Shown here piece by piece: positions 53,336-64,000 of a stretch of DNA of 64,000 nucleotides. The notes under the pieces are model-generated. The model saw only the letters and a program-made list of their open reading frames with translations. It made no database searches and was not told the DNA's origin. The stretch lies in the NCBI GenBank assembly GCA_964035575.1, contig OZ037894.1, positions 620,001 to 684,000 on the forward strand, written 5' to 3'. Source of the stretch: Rhynchopus sp. YZ270_cl-10. Taxonomy: Eukaryota > Euglenozoa > Diplonemea > Diplonemida > Diplonemidae. Within the stretch, counting starts at the first letter, position 1. The number at the start of each line of letters is the position of its first letter. A program made the translations under genes and the position numbers.

Positions 53336-55290
53336 CAGGCTTTGCGCTAATTTTTGGCCCTTGGCCCGGGATTTTTGGATATTTTTGTGGTGCGTTTTTT
53401 TTTTGCAAACCGGGGTTTCCTTAAGAAAACCAGAGAATCCCATATTGCACAGTAAGGGTACTTTAGAGTGTTTTTGTACACACATGTGACCCCACCGCGG
53501 AGAGCAATCGGCTCGTGCAATCAAAAGAACGCAGAGAAAAGGGGGGGAAAAAAAAAGAAAAAAGTTGGGTACCGTGCGCCTGCGGCGCTACCTGTTCCCT
53601 ACCCTACTTTATTTCTAAATATGATGTACTTATGTACAGTGTTCATTTCTTTAGAGTACGACAATGCGCTGCTGAACCGTCTCCACCCTTGCTGCGTGAG
53701 GGCGGCACCCCCTCCGAGGCCACAACCGTCCTGGTTTTTGTTCTAAGGTCCTGGGCTGGACCTTAAATTGCATCCGGGGGTCCGTTCCTCCAGAAACTCT
53801 ATGAAGGTGTTGACCGCTCGAACCGATGTCTCCTACCTGAGAGATTACAAAACAGGAGGCGAGGAGGGGTATGCGGGGCGTTTTTGTGCCTTCAGGGTCT
53901 TTTTTGTTTTTCAGCAACCCTGCCTCTCCTATACCACCAGTGCATAGCCTTTGTCTTTCTGTTGGGGTATGCGGGACTTCCCCTAGTCCTCAGGGTCTAA
54001 ACGCCCCTGCCCTCTTTTATGCAAGTTCACCCTGGCAGGGTATATAAATGCTGGGTCAGGCTGGCCCCCCTATGCTATGATGGGTGCTCGCACCCGGAGC
54101 ATAAATGGCCAGCGGTCAGGCCAGAGTCGCTCTGCGGAGTCTCTCTGCCACGCCTTTGGGTTACGGTGTGCTGCCTGTAAGGACGTCCATGTATATCCCT
54201 AAGAGAAAGGGTGAGGCCCAACTGTCGGTACAGCATGGGGCGCCAAGAGAGAGATGTTGTGACCCCCCCGCCCACCCCTTTTTGTTTTTGGGTTTCTGCT
54301 CTCTTGTGTAGACTATCGTGCATCGAGCGTTGGGTGCAGCGAACTGCAGTACCTGTAAGCTCACAACTCTTCAACGGAAGGTGGGCCGCCGGCTGTCGAG
54401 CGGTTGTGAACCGCCCTCGTTCTCTTACGGTACGGGCCAGTCATTAGGTTTCCTTTTTACATCTTCTGTTGTTGGCCGCAGGGTAGTTGTGCTTTCATCC
54501 GGATGGCTGGCATCGTACGTGGGTCAGTCGGAGGTGCCTGCATTAATAACTTCACTTTTGTTCTCACTCTTCTCTGTGGTCACAGAATCTCCATAGCTTC
54601 TTCAGTACATTGGTGTTTCCAGTCAAAACACCACAATTTCATGCCAAGTTGGGTTTTCAGACTGAAAATGACCCTTGTTTACGGTATGGGTTCATATTTT
54701 GCGAAAATTTAAGTCACTGAAATTTTGTCCATTTTTTCGAATATCCCCCACCACAAGCCGGAATTGGCTCAGAAATGCAACAACACGACGTCTTGGGCAA
54801 AAAAGGAAATTTACGCACTTTTTGAGACCGGGGTTTCTTTACTAAAACCAGAGGAATCTCATAGTTCATAGTAAGGGTACCTTAGAGTGTTTTTGGACAC
54901 ACATGTGACCCCACCGTGGAGAGCAATCGGCTCGCGCAATCAAAGGAAAGCAGCGAAAAAGAAAAAGAAAGAAGTTGGATACCGTGCGCCTGCGGCGCTA
55001 CCTGTTCCCAGTCAAAAACACCACAATTTCATCTGAAGTTGGGTTTTCAGACTGAAAATGCCCTTGTTTTAGGGGTATGGGTTCATATTTTGTGAAAATT
55101 TGAGTCACTAAAATTTTGTCCATTTTTCCGAATATGCCCCATCACAGCGCGGGATTAGCTCGGAAATGCCACAAAACACTGTTTTTTCACCCCCTGATGC
55201 ACAACTGTTTGAGATGCGTTTTTTTGGGCCCAGAACACGATTTTTCAGAGTTTTTTCCAAAAGTTAGCGCGAAGCCTGGTCTCACCGTCA
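53336..55290. repeat. Dispersed repeat H, copy interrupted by an 811-bp insertion
   Basis: 53336-53744 and 54565 onward match the copies at 40856-41620 closely. Segments after 54620 and again after 54860 repeat the ACACATGTGACCCCACCG and TTTTCAGACTGAAAATG parts, so more than one partial copy is present in tandem. Confidence 0.85.
53745..54555 (+). mobile_element. 811-bp insertion with 9-bp target duplication
   Basis: TTTTGTTCT occurs just before (53736-53744) and just after (54556-54564). The equivalent place in the repeat H copy near 41250 has it once, so this is an insertion with a known empty site. It starts with a perfect hairpin AAGGTCC-TGGGCT-GGACCTT and has a TATATAAATGC motif near 54040. 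It ends GGTGCCTGCATTAATAACTTCAC. That 3' end recurs alone near 39322, 61048 and 62719 (family G), as expected of 5'-truncated retroposons. No long ORF. Confidence 0.82.
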
Positions 55291-57710
55291 GTGCGCATTG
55301 AAGCATTTTTTCTAAGTTGTGTGCATGAGGCACATTTTCATCTTACAAGTTTTAAAAAAAAATGGGGCGGGGTAATTAGCTCCCTCCATATTACCACTTT
55401 ATTATTCGAAGGTGTTGAAGAAGGGTAAAAAAAAAAAAAAATGAACACCCCCCGCGTGTGTAATGTTATTCCCCTTTTCCGTTTTCCGTGGTGCGTCAGG
55501 GTCTTTCTCCCCCCCTTCCTCACATTGCTTTTTGAGATGTGTTTGATCGAGAGGCACAGTCATCATTTCAAATTTTCTCTCTTTTTTTTTTGTGAGGCGC
55601 ATCCTTGTTTGTTACGTGCTATACCATTTTACCTGCCGAGTGTGTGTTTTTTTCTCTTTATCTCCTCCTTTTTTTCTTTCTCTTCCCTTATTTACTTCAC
55701 ACACACCCTACCCAGCAATTTAAAAGGGGGAAAAAAAAGCCTAAAGTAAAGACTGGTGTTGGAAAAAAGAAACTACATGCTAACATCGGTAGAGGTACTG
55801 ATAGGTTCCCTTGCAAATCGGGTGCGATGCATTTATTGATTGTTTTTTTTTTTTTAAAGTTAATTTGTCCCCCCCTTCCCTTTGCACTCCTGTGAAATAT
55901 ATTGTTTGTTTGGTATATAACAAGGAGACAAGAAGACTGTGTGTGTGTGGATTGTCAAAGCTGTCGGATTTATTCGGAGTAATGAGGCAACTTGGCAACC
56001 CGGTCTCAGTAAAATGAGAGAATGTTTTTTTTTTTTTTTGTCGCCTCATGAAATGAAGGAGGAAAAATAGAAACAAAGCATTTTGAACACACTTTTGCGT
56101 ATTCTGGGGACGAATCCGCGCTGCAGAGCCACTCACCAAACAGGTCAACAGATCGATGGTGTGTGCGTTTCACCACAACCTGTCTCCCATGGGTTTTATC
56201 CTGTGATGAGTGTTAAGTTTCTATTTTTTTTTTTTTTTTGGGTACACATGACGTCACACGAGAGGGCTTTGTATTTCAAATCACATCTTTTTATATGGTA
56301 CTGCTACTCACATAATAAGGCGCGTTTCCTGTCACTGAAAAAGAAGAAAAAAATATCAAATGGTGATCGTCGATCCTACAATGGCGATCGCCTTTTCTTT
56401 TCTTTTCGGGAAGGTGTCGATGTGTGAGTTTCAGTGCAATTTTTTTTGACCTAGGTATTACGTTAATTAAGCCAAGGCGGCACTTTACCAAGAAGGATTA
56501 GTCACAATTCAAGGCCTTCCTCCAATACATAGTACGGTGGGTTTTATAAACTTTTACCTGAGAGTCCATTTGTCTGGTCAATCAGCGTTGTAGTCACCCA
56601 AAGTAGTGAATGATCCTCATGCTTCTATTGAAAGAATTTTAAAAAAAATACAAAGGGCGAGGGCCGGAGCCAGCTAGTGTGCATATAGTATTGGTTGCGC
56701 TTTGGAAGGCATTTGGTTTATTTCATCAATTTAAGAGGGATTTTTTTGCACCCTCTGTGCCTTCTTTTCGTTTAGAAAAGAAAGTATATGAAATATTCAT
56801 TTCAGAGAGGGTGTGTGTGTTGGCCCTCTCAAATGCTTTCAATGCTGTGAACTGAAAGTATATGAATCTAATCATTTACCACAGCGTGAGGTAGAAACCT
56901 AGTAAACAACCGAAGGAACGGACCTTGCGACGTATAAAATCGCTGAGGGGGGGAGGGAGGTGTTGTTGCTCACCTTATCCGAGAGGTGTCTGTCTCTCTC
57001 CTATTTGGAAAAAAAAAAGGGAAAAAAAAAAATAAGGCACAGCTTTGAAAAATTTGAAGAGTGTGTTTTTTTTTGTGCTTCGTCTGTGTTCTTTTACACG
57101 CAGAATATCGCTCGCCCCATTTTTTTTTATTCTTGTTCTCGTGTGAACGCAACGAAAAGCGTGTTTTAAAAAATGTCTGGGTTTCGATCCAGGGTTTTCA
57201 GTGTTTTGTGTCCACAGTGCGTTTGCGCTGGAATTCATTCACATTTCTTGTTTTTTTTTTTCTTCTTCTTCCGTACAATAAAATAGCATCACTGTTCTGT
57301 GCGGTGTATTAGAAAAACCCAGATTTATTTTTTTTTTGAATTGCACATTTTTTTTTGTTTTGTTTTGTTTTCTCTTGTATTAGCCACAATGGAATACCTT
57401 CTCCATTGACGCCCTCTTCTTATGTCGCTTTTATGTACCAGGCCAGCAAAGCGAATTATGCTCATGGGCTATTCAAATTGTATTCAACATATTTTTTTTT
57501 TTTTCAGGATGTGTACATTTTTTTCGCACCCTTCGATGCCTTCTTTTCGTTTAGAAAAGAATGTACCGTATTCGTACAAAAAATTATCGACCGTAATGTT
57601 CGATCTTTTCAGGATTTTTCTGGAAGTGTTCGACCCTTTTTACGATAATTTTTTACGGTGACTAAGCACGAGAGGCTTAGGGTCATCTTATAAACTTTTC
57701 TTTTTTTTTT
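55291..57710. other. Repeat-rich region without genes
   Basis: Family C at 55317-55355 and 55533-55570; repeat L copy 2 at 56040-56215; family E at 56240-56290; family K hairpins at 56755-56795 and 57535-57565; family A at 57655-57702. Confidence 0.6.
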
Positions 57711-60700
57711 TTTGTACAGATACGGTATGAAATAAGATGTGTGTGTGCACGCGAAGCATGCCCCATCTCTCAACTTTTCTCATTATTATTATTTTTTCTG
57801 CAGAGTATTTTGCACAAAAAAACCTTTTCTCTTGTCAATAGAGCACCCTTATCCCCCCCTTTTTGGCACAGTCAACTTTTACTTTTTCCAGAAAAGAAAA
57901 TTAAATAAGGTAACGTTTACAAAGGCACGTTCGAATTTTTTTTGTAGAGCACTTTACGCTCGACCCCGTTTTCTTTACCTTTTTTTATAAAAAATAAAAC
58001 CAAAAATGTGAGGTAGGCTGCGTTGTGGTGTGGTTAGGCTTTTGGCTGAAGTGGATGTACCCCTGAGAGAATACAATACTAGCAAAAATTAAAAAAAAAC
58101 AAAAACAAAGCTGACGGCGTCATACCCCATTTTGCTTGAGTGGAGTTTTTGTTTTTGTTTTTTTTTTTGCTACTCTTTCTTGGGTCTCGAGGGGTTACAG
58201 AATTTATGTTCCAAACAGTTGCGGACACTGACCCCAGACAGTTCCCTTTTTTTTCCCACTCATCTCTTCCTCACGATCACCCAGCGAGACCACCCCGCCT
58301 CACCTTCGCACACTTTTTTGTGCCCTTTTTACGAATAATTAGCGCGAAGTGTTACACCCCCCCCCCCCCCACCCTGTTGACTGTGCCCCCCCTACAAAAC
58401 AATAAATACCGGAAAAATGGTGAATCGGAAAAAAAAAAAAATGGTGAATCAGTTCCCAATTCCGTGTGCATGACATTATCCCAGATGAAGGGTATTTTTA
58501 CCTCTCCCCCAAACCCCTGTTACAAACACAAAAAAAAAAAAAGCAAACATAAACAAAAACTTCATAAAAATCCATTCAAACACCCCCAAACCCCCAGTAG
58601 GCCTGATTTGATTTTTTTTTTCTTCTTCGTTTTGTTCCCTTGCTCTTGGCAGGAATGCTTCCCCCTCTTTTTTTTTATCGAGCCTTATTTCGTATACCTT
58701 CCATTCAGTAGAATAGAAAGTTATATGAAATAATTATCGAAGCATATCCCACAAAGATAAGAGTGGAGAGTAGTTCACAACCCCTGTTTTCTGGGTCGTG
58801 TCTTTTTTCTCTTCTCTTTGGTGGTATGCGGGTGTGAGGTGGTCTCTCGGTGCGCATTTTGCGACATTGAGTACTGACCCTATAGTGATTGTCGACGAAG
58901 AAAAAAATAAAGCAAAACAAAACAAAATAGTGGAGCTCATCCTTAGATGTCTACACTCCATAAAAACCAAGTTTCCATAAAAAAAAAAGTGGGGGAGAGG
59001 ATGTAGAAAAACTGTTGCCATTTTATTTTTCTTTTTCTTTTTATTTTTGCCGGAGGAATTTAAAAAAAAAAAGTTGCCATTTTATTTTTTGGAGGTATTT
59101 GCTATGTTTTTCTTTTTTTTTTTTTGTAACCAAGGTAACTAAGCACTGTACAAGCTTACGTTAGTCTAACCCACACCTTTTCTAGTATTTCCGTGTGTCT
59201 CTGATTTCCCTCCCCCCCTTATCCCCTTATTCCCTCCCAGTGTGCCTTCTTCTCCTTTTAAAAAAACGCGTTATGGTAACGTAGTGAGTGACATGTTAAC
59301 ACTTTTCATAAAAAAGCCCCCCCAAAGAAGTGACAGGACTCCTTCTTGTCTAGAAACACAAAAAAAAGAGCTGTTTTTTTCTCTCTATTTTCCCTCATTT
59401 AAGGTTTTTTGAAGCCACTCTCTCCCTTATCCATTTGCAAAATTAGCAGAAAATACAAAAGAAGTATTTTATTATTATTCTAAGAAATCCTCCATCCCTT
59501 CTGTCTGACACCACATTAGCTATGCGAAGCATATACCGGAACGTTAAAAAAGAAAATGGGGGGGTTTTTCAATGAAGAAAAAAAAAAGGTCAGTACACCC
59601 TTTCCCTCAAAAAGAAAGCCCCTCTCCAAAAAAAGAATGAAAAGTTTCCCCACACAAATAAACTCCCCTCCCATTCTTATAACATCTCTAGAATGTCTTA
59701 GATGGGTGTTGCACTGAGGTTCAGTTCGTCTTTCAAGTTTTTTTCTGTTTCTTTTTTTTCCCCTCCAGTGTCTGTGTCCGCCGAAGAACAGTGAGGCGTT
59801 TGCACTCTTAAAATTCTCCTTTTTTGGTGATCAAGCACGAAAGGCTTAGGTTCATCTCATAAAAACCTTCTTTTTTTTTTTTTTGACCTAAGCTCTTCAA
59901 TATAACGTAGCAAACAAGACGTAAAGTGAGAAAAAGTCGGCACAATAACCCCCCAACATTTTTTTTAATGGTGGTGTACCTATCCAAATGGTATCTGCAT
60001 TTTTCTCTTTTATTCTCTATTCCAAACAACCGATACAAAAAACGAGGGGGGGAAATGGTACATAAAAAGGCCTTTGTCTCTTACCCCTTTTTTATATAAG
60101 GTGTTCCATGTCACTATACGCAACAAACAATCCACATGAAGTAAAAAAAAAAGTTTGGGTGCATTTAGTGCACCCTATTATACCTTTTCTATTCAGTAGA
60201 ATAGTTAGTATATGAACCAATGTAAGGTGACTACTGGGATGACAAGCTAGAGATTACTCTCTCTCTCTGTTGGGGAGAGGGTAGGTCAGTGGAGATTTGC
60301 ACAAACTGTGGCAACACTACTGAGGCAACTACACTACTCCAACAATTTATCAGAAAAAAAAACAGAATCTGTCAACATAGCCCTATGGGAAAATGCTCTG
60401 CTCTGAGGATCAAACCAGTATTTTTTTTGTTAAAGGTGGCCAATCACGAGAGGCTTAGGATCATCTTATAAACTTTTCTTTTCTTTTCTTTTCCCCCCCT
60501 GCTTTCAAACCCACACCACACAGCTCTTTTCGCTGCGCGAGGGGAGATAATCTCCCGTGAACCCTTCAGTATCCCCACCTCTCCCGGGTGGCACCTCCAC
60601 CTGCCCCCCTTTTTTTTCGAGCGCTATTTTTTTGATGACACAAACCAAGAAATACAATTGTATTTTGAAAATTCAAACTTTCCGTGAGGTTCCAATCTCC

Positions 60701-60860
60701 CCCCAAAAGACACCAAGAAGAAAAAAATACAAACGTATTTTTTTTTGACGTCTTTTTATGTTTAAAGTAAACCCCCGTAAATAAAATATAAAGAATTAAA
60801 AGCGTGTTCTGTAACTGTTATTCTATCCTAGATGCGTGTGTACGTGGCACATCCGTCTTT
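57711..60860. other. Repeat-rich region without genes
   Basis: Family C at 57732-57780 and degenerate copies at 59693-59740 and 60828-60862; family K at 58690-58725 and 60184-60215; family F at 58930-58978; family A at 59132-59170, 59824-59868 and 60432-60480; family B at 59766-59818; family D at 60289-60350. All in + orientation. Confidence 0.6.
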
Positions 60861-63800
60861 GTGCAAAGTCGACCAATCACGGGAGGCTTAGGGTCATCTT
60901 ACCCTTTTCTTTCTCCCGTGCAATAAGAACATTTCACTCCCATTTTTTTTTGGGGAGCAACAGGGAAAAAACCCCCCCTGAAGTCATTGAAGCTTCAGGC
61001 ATCTAGTTGTATTTTATTCTTTTTGTATTGGCCATACTCTTTATGTGTACTGGCATCGTACGTGAGCAGGGTTCTGGTGGAGAACCCTGTACGTGGGTCA
61101 GTCGGAGGTGCCTGCATCAATTCAAAAACTTTACCCCACCCTCTTTTTTTTGTCGATGTTTCTCAGTGGAAAAAAGGGGCAGCGATATCCCTCAATCCAT
61201 TGCATTTTTATTTAAGGTGACTAAGCACAAAAGAGGCTTAGGATCATCTTATAAACTTTTCTTTGTTTTTGTTGGTCCCCTTAACATGTTGTGTATCTCT
61301 TCTTCTGTTCTTTTCCTTTCTTTTTTTTTTTTGGTCAATTTTAGTAGGTATTAAATGCGCGTGGCCGTAACGTTAAAAAAAAACTCCCGAACACAGTTCA
61401 TTAAAAAAAAATGGATTTTTTTTTTGTGTGTTGGGTTCCTCTCATCTCTTTGCTGACCAAATTCACTGCCTTTCTAACCCCCTTTTTTTGGGTGACTAAG
61501 CACGAGAGGCTTAGGGTCATCTTATAAACTTTTTTATTTTGTTTTTTTTTCCATGTGTACAATTCACATTGATCTATTGAAGTTTCTGTTATCGGGTGCT
61601 CTCTATTGTGTGGACCAAAAAACCCTTCCCCTCCCTTTCCCTTCCAAAAAGTGTTTCGCCGTGCTTCACACTTTGACTTATTCAAATATTACCAGGCTAA
61701 AAATAATATTACAAGAAACCCAGCCCCCTTCGGCCGTTTAAAAAAAAACAAAACAAAATACAGTTTTGATGTGTAAGCACCATATAAAGAATAAAAAATA
61801 GTGGAACACACTCTAGGATGGCTACACTAATACAACCAAGTTTTCAAATAAAAGAATAACAATACAAAGCGCAATGCGAACAAAAAAAAAGCAACTGTTT
61901 TGAACGCGACCTGTCTTTTTGAAGATATAAGACGGTCCTGGTTTTTTTTTTCCATTCCCCACTAACATAGGTCCCCTCCCATTCCCCCCTTGGAAATTTT
62001 ATTGCTACGTTTTTGAGGTGATCTGCCCTGAGCAACTTACATCGTTCTTTTTTTTTTGAAACACCGGTATGTGTATCGAGAGCTACCATTCAGCACAGTT
62101 CAGGTGACTAAGCACAACAGAAGTGTATGTTCATCATAACCTTTTCATTTTTTTAATTTTTGCGCACAGTGAACCCATTTTTTTTGTTTTTTTTTTGTGC
62201 AGAACAGGAATTATATACAAGGAAGAAAAGCGAATCAAGAAATCCCACAAATCCCCCTTCATTTTTTGTGTTTAATTTTGATGACAATATGTGAAGAAAC
62301 CAAGAAATATAAAACGTTTCTTGTTGCACGAGAGAGGCTACATTCATCGTTCAATTTTTCTTCTTTTTTTTCGTTCTTTTTTTTAAAATCTGTCGGGTTC
62401 GCATCGCTGCCCATTCAGACATCTTCACCAAGAGGAAACGCTCTCAAGACAACATCTGTTTTTTTTTCCTTTTTTTTCTCTTCTTCTTCTCTTTTTCCTT
62501 CGCTGCAACTTTTATCCAGTGGTCACACTCATGGGTGGGTAGGTTTTAAATAGTGTGCCTTTTGCACGGCACTGTGCAACTGCACGCACCTCTAATTAAA
62601 TTTGAACACCCCCTCCTTTTTTGTTTGCCATTTTTTTGGATAAGGTGACTAAGCACGTGTGGCTTAGGATCATCTTATAAACTTTTCTTTTTTTTTTTTT
62701 TTTGTGCCTTCATCCAGAGGCTGGCATCGTACGTGAGTCAGTCGGTGATGGCATCATCAAGTATCTTTTTCTAGACCCATCTTTTTTTTTTTTTTAGAGA
62801 GTTCTTTCGACTCTGGGGAATATTTCTGCGTGGCCATCTCCACCCCTTTTTATAGGTGACTCAAAGCACTGTGAGGCTGACACTCATCTCTCGGACTTTC
62901 CTCTTTTTTTTTTTTTTTTCTTTTCTCTTTCTTCGTTTCTTTTAAATCATCTATTTTAACCACGCTTCCCCCACTCTCTCTCCATCTCTCTGCTTTCTTA
63001 ACTGAGCGATTTTTTGCGAAGAGTGCTTACTGCTTTGTGTGGGCAGTTAAAACAGATGTTTATACCCAGTAGGTATGAAGTGATTGTCGATACAAAAAAA
63101 AAAAAAAAAAAGTGGAGATTTGCACAAACTGTGGCAACACAACCCCGGGGCAACTACACTACTCAAAACAATTTATCAAAAAAAAAAAAAAAATGTTCTT
63201 TTCCGTTCGCGTGCTATGTTCTCTTCGTCTCAGCGATTGTTTTTTGTTTTTGTTTTTGTTTTGTCGTCCGCCGATATCCAGTGAAGCGTTTACACTTTTA
63301 TCTTATCTCTCTTTTTATTTTGTGCCCTGCGTCCCTGAGGCGTTTGCACTATCAATTTCACTTTCTTTTGTTTCACTCTCCAAAAAAAAAAACCTATCAA
63401 TTCCCGTTTCGCTCTCCACCCCCACCCTTTCCATCCTAAGGTGCAAACCCAATCAGGACGTTGCGGGAAAAATGGAGGAGAAGAAGGGGTACCAAAGGCA
63501 GTTTTTTTTTTTCCCCATCTCTTTTTCAAAAGATGTCAGCTTTTTTTTCTTTCTTCCAAAAGTGTTTCTCTTTGTTTTATGTTGCGGGGTCTTTTAAAGT
63601 GTGGTCTTTTAAAAAATGTCAATCAAAATTATGTGTACTGTTCCATCCCATCACCCTCTCCACCCTTCTCAGTGTTTCATCCAAGAAAGGGCAATGCGTT
63701 TTGCCTGGATTACAGATTTTTTTTTCCCCCCCTCTTTCCCCAGTAAGCCACTCCGTAATGCAACACTCCTGGGGAAAGTTCGATTACTCACCCCACGGAG

Positions 63801-64000
63801 GCGTCAAAGCGTTCTGTGTCTATTTTTTTTTTTTTTTCCATTTGTTTAAAAGATGACAAAAGCACAGAGAGAGGCTTAGGTTCATCTAATAATAACCTTT
63901 CTTTTTGTGGAAATGACTGTACCTTACAGTTTTTCCCCTCTCAGCAACCCCCAATAGCGCCAACACCCCGGGGGGGGGTTCGATAACCCCACCGGAGTGT
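60861..64000. other. Repeat-rich region to the window end
   Basis: Family A at 60866-60905, 61212-61262, 61490-61530, 62102-62140, 62642-62690, 62853-62895 and 63851-63890; family G at 61048-61110 and 62719-62760; family F at 61800-61845; degenerate C at 62318-62352; family D at 63109-63178; family B at 63260-63320 and 63325-63365. The extended family B hairpin lies at about 63753-63800 (degenerate) and from 63946 to the edge (GGGGTTCGATAACCCC), truncated there. Confidence 0.6.

Noticed and set aside
53515..54447. Several 70-90 codon ORFs in repeat H and the 811-bp insertion
   Set aside because: Overlapping in several frames, not conserved between the repeat copies, and without recognisable domains.

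Overview
This is nuclear DNA from a protist. The best fit is a euglenozoan, probably a diplonemid, but that is an inference. About fourteen credible protein genes and a partial one at the left edge all lie on the + strand. Most start codons sit a short way behind a pyrimidine tract ending in AG, as expected for spliced-leader trans-splicing of polycistronic transcripts. Several genes also have short conventional introns with a strikingly uniform GTATG donor. Exons are GC-richer and use the standard code. Intergenic DNA is full of A and T homopolymers.

Layout. 1-879: last exons of a partial gene, split by an intron holding about 700 bp of (CAA)n. 1818-3697: fatty acyl desaturase with a large N-terminal extension. 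8952-10808: Q-rich protein with an eIF4E-binding-like motif. 14261-14734: small unknown protein. 16735-17877: Mo25. 20779-21194: BolA. 21591-27034: DEAD-box-like protein that has lost its catalytic motifs. 29374-31179: STE20/GCK kinase. 31831-33063: membrane-anchored ascorbate-peroxidase-like protein lacking the distal histidine. 33384-35096: secreted folate-receptor-like protein interrupted by a transposable element. 36139-39117: spliceosomal-type DEAH helicase. 39569-40666: unknown. 42120-42761: secretory protein. 43404-44523: single-pass membrane protein. 44995-46053: Trf4-like nucleotidyltransferase lacking two catalytic aspartates. From 46054 to the end, 18 kb hold no convincing host gene.

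The non-coding DNA is the most unusual part. It carries dozens of 40-60 bp hairpin elements in a few families, named A to G and K here. They share an architecture: a stem-loop, a short linker and usually a pyrimidine-rich tail. Nearly all point the same way as the genes. One 47-bp copy (family B) sits in a transposon ORF between exact 9-bp target duplications, so at least that family is or was mobile. Families A and C keep the same outer stem while the inner stem changes on both sides.

There are also several terminal-inverted-repeat (TIR) elements, some with visible target duplications. Some are packed with short palindromes or satellites. Two of them swell one intron to 2.5 kb and one interrupts a gene.

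Functionally the genes fall into RNA metabolism (DEAH helicase, degenerate DEAD and Trf4-like proteins, putative 4E-binding protein), STE20/Mo25 signalling, lipid, redox and iron-sulfur metabolism, and secreted or membrane proteins. Shared orientation suggests co-transcription, not a shared pathway.
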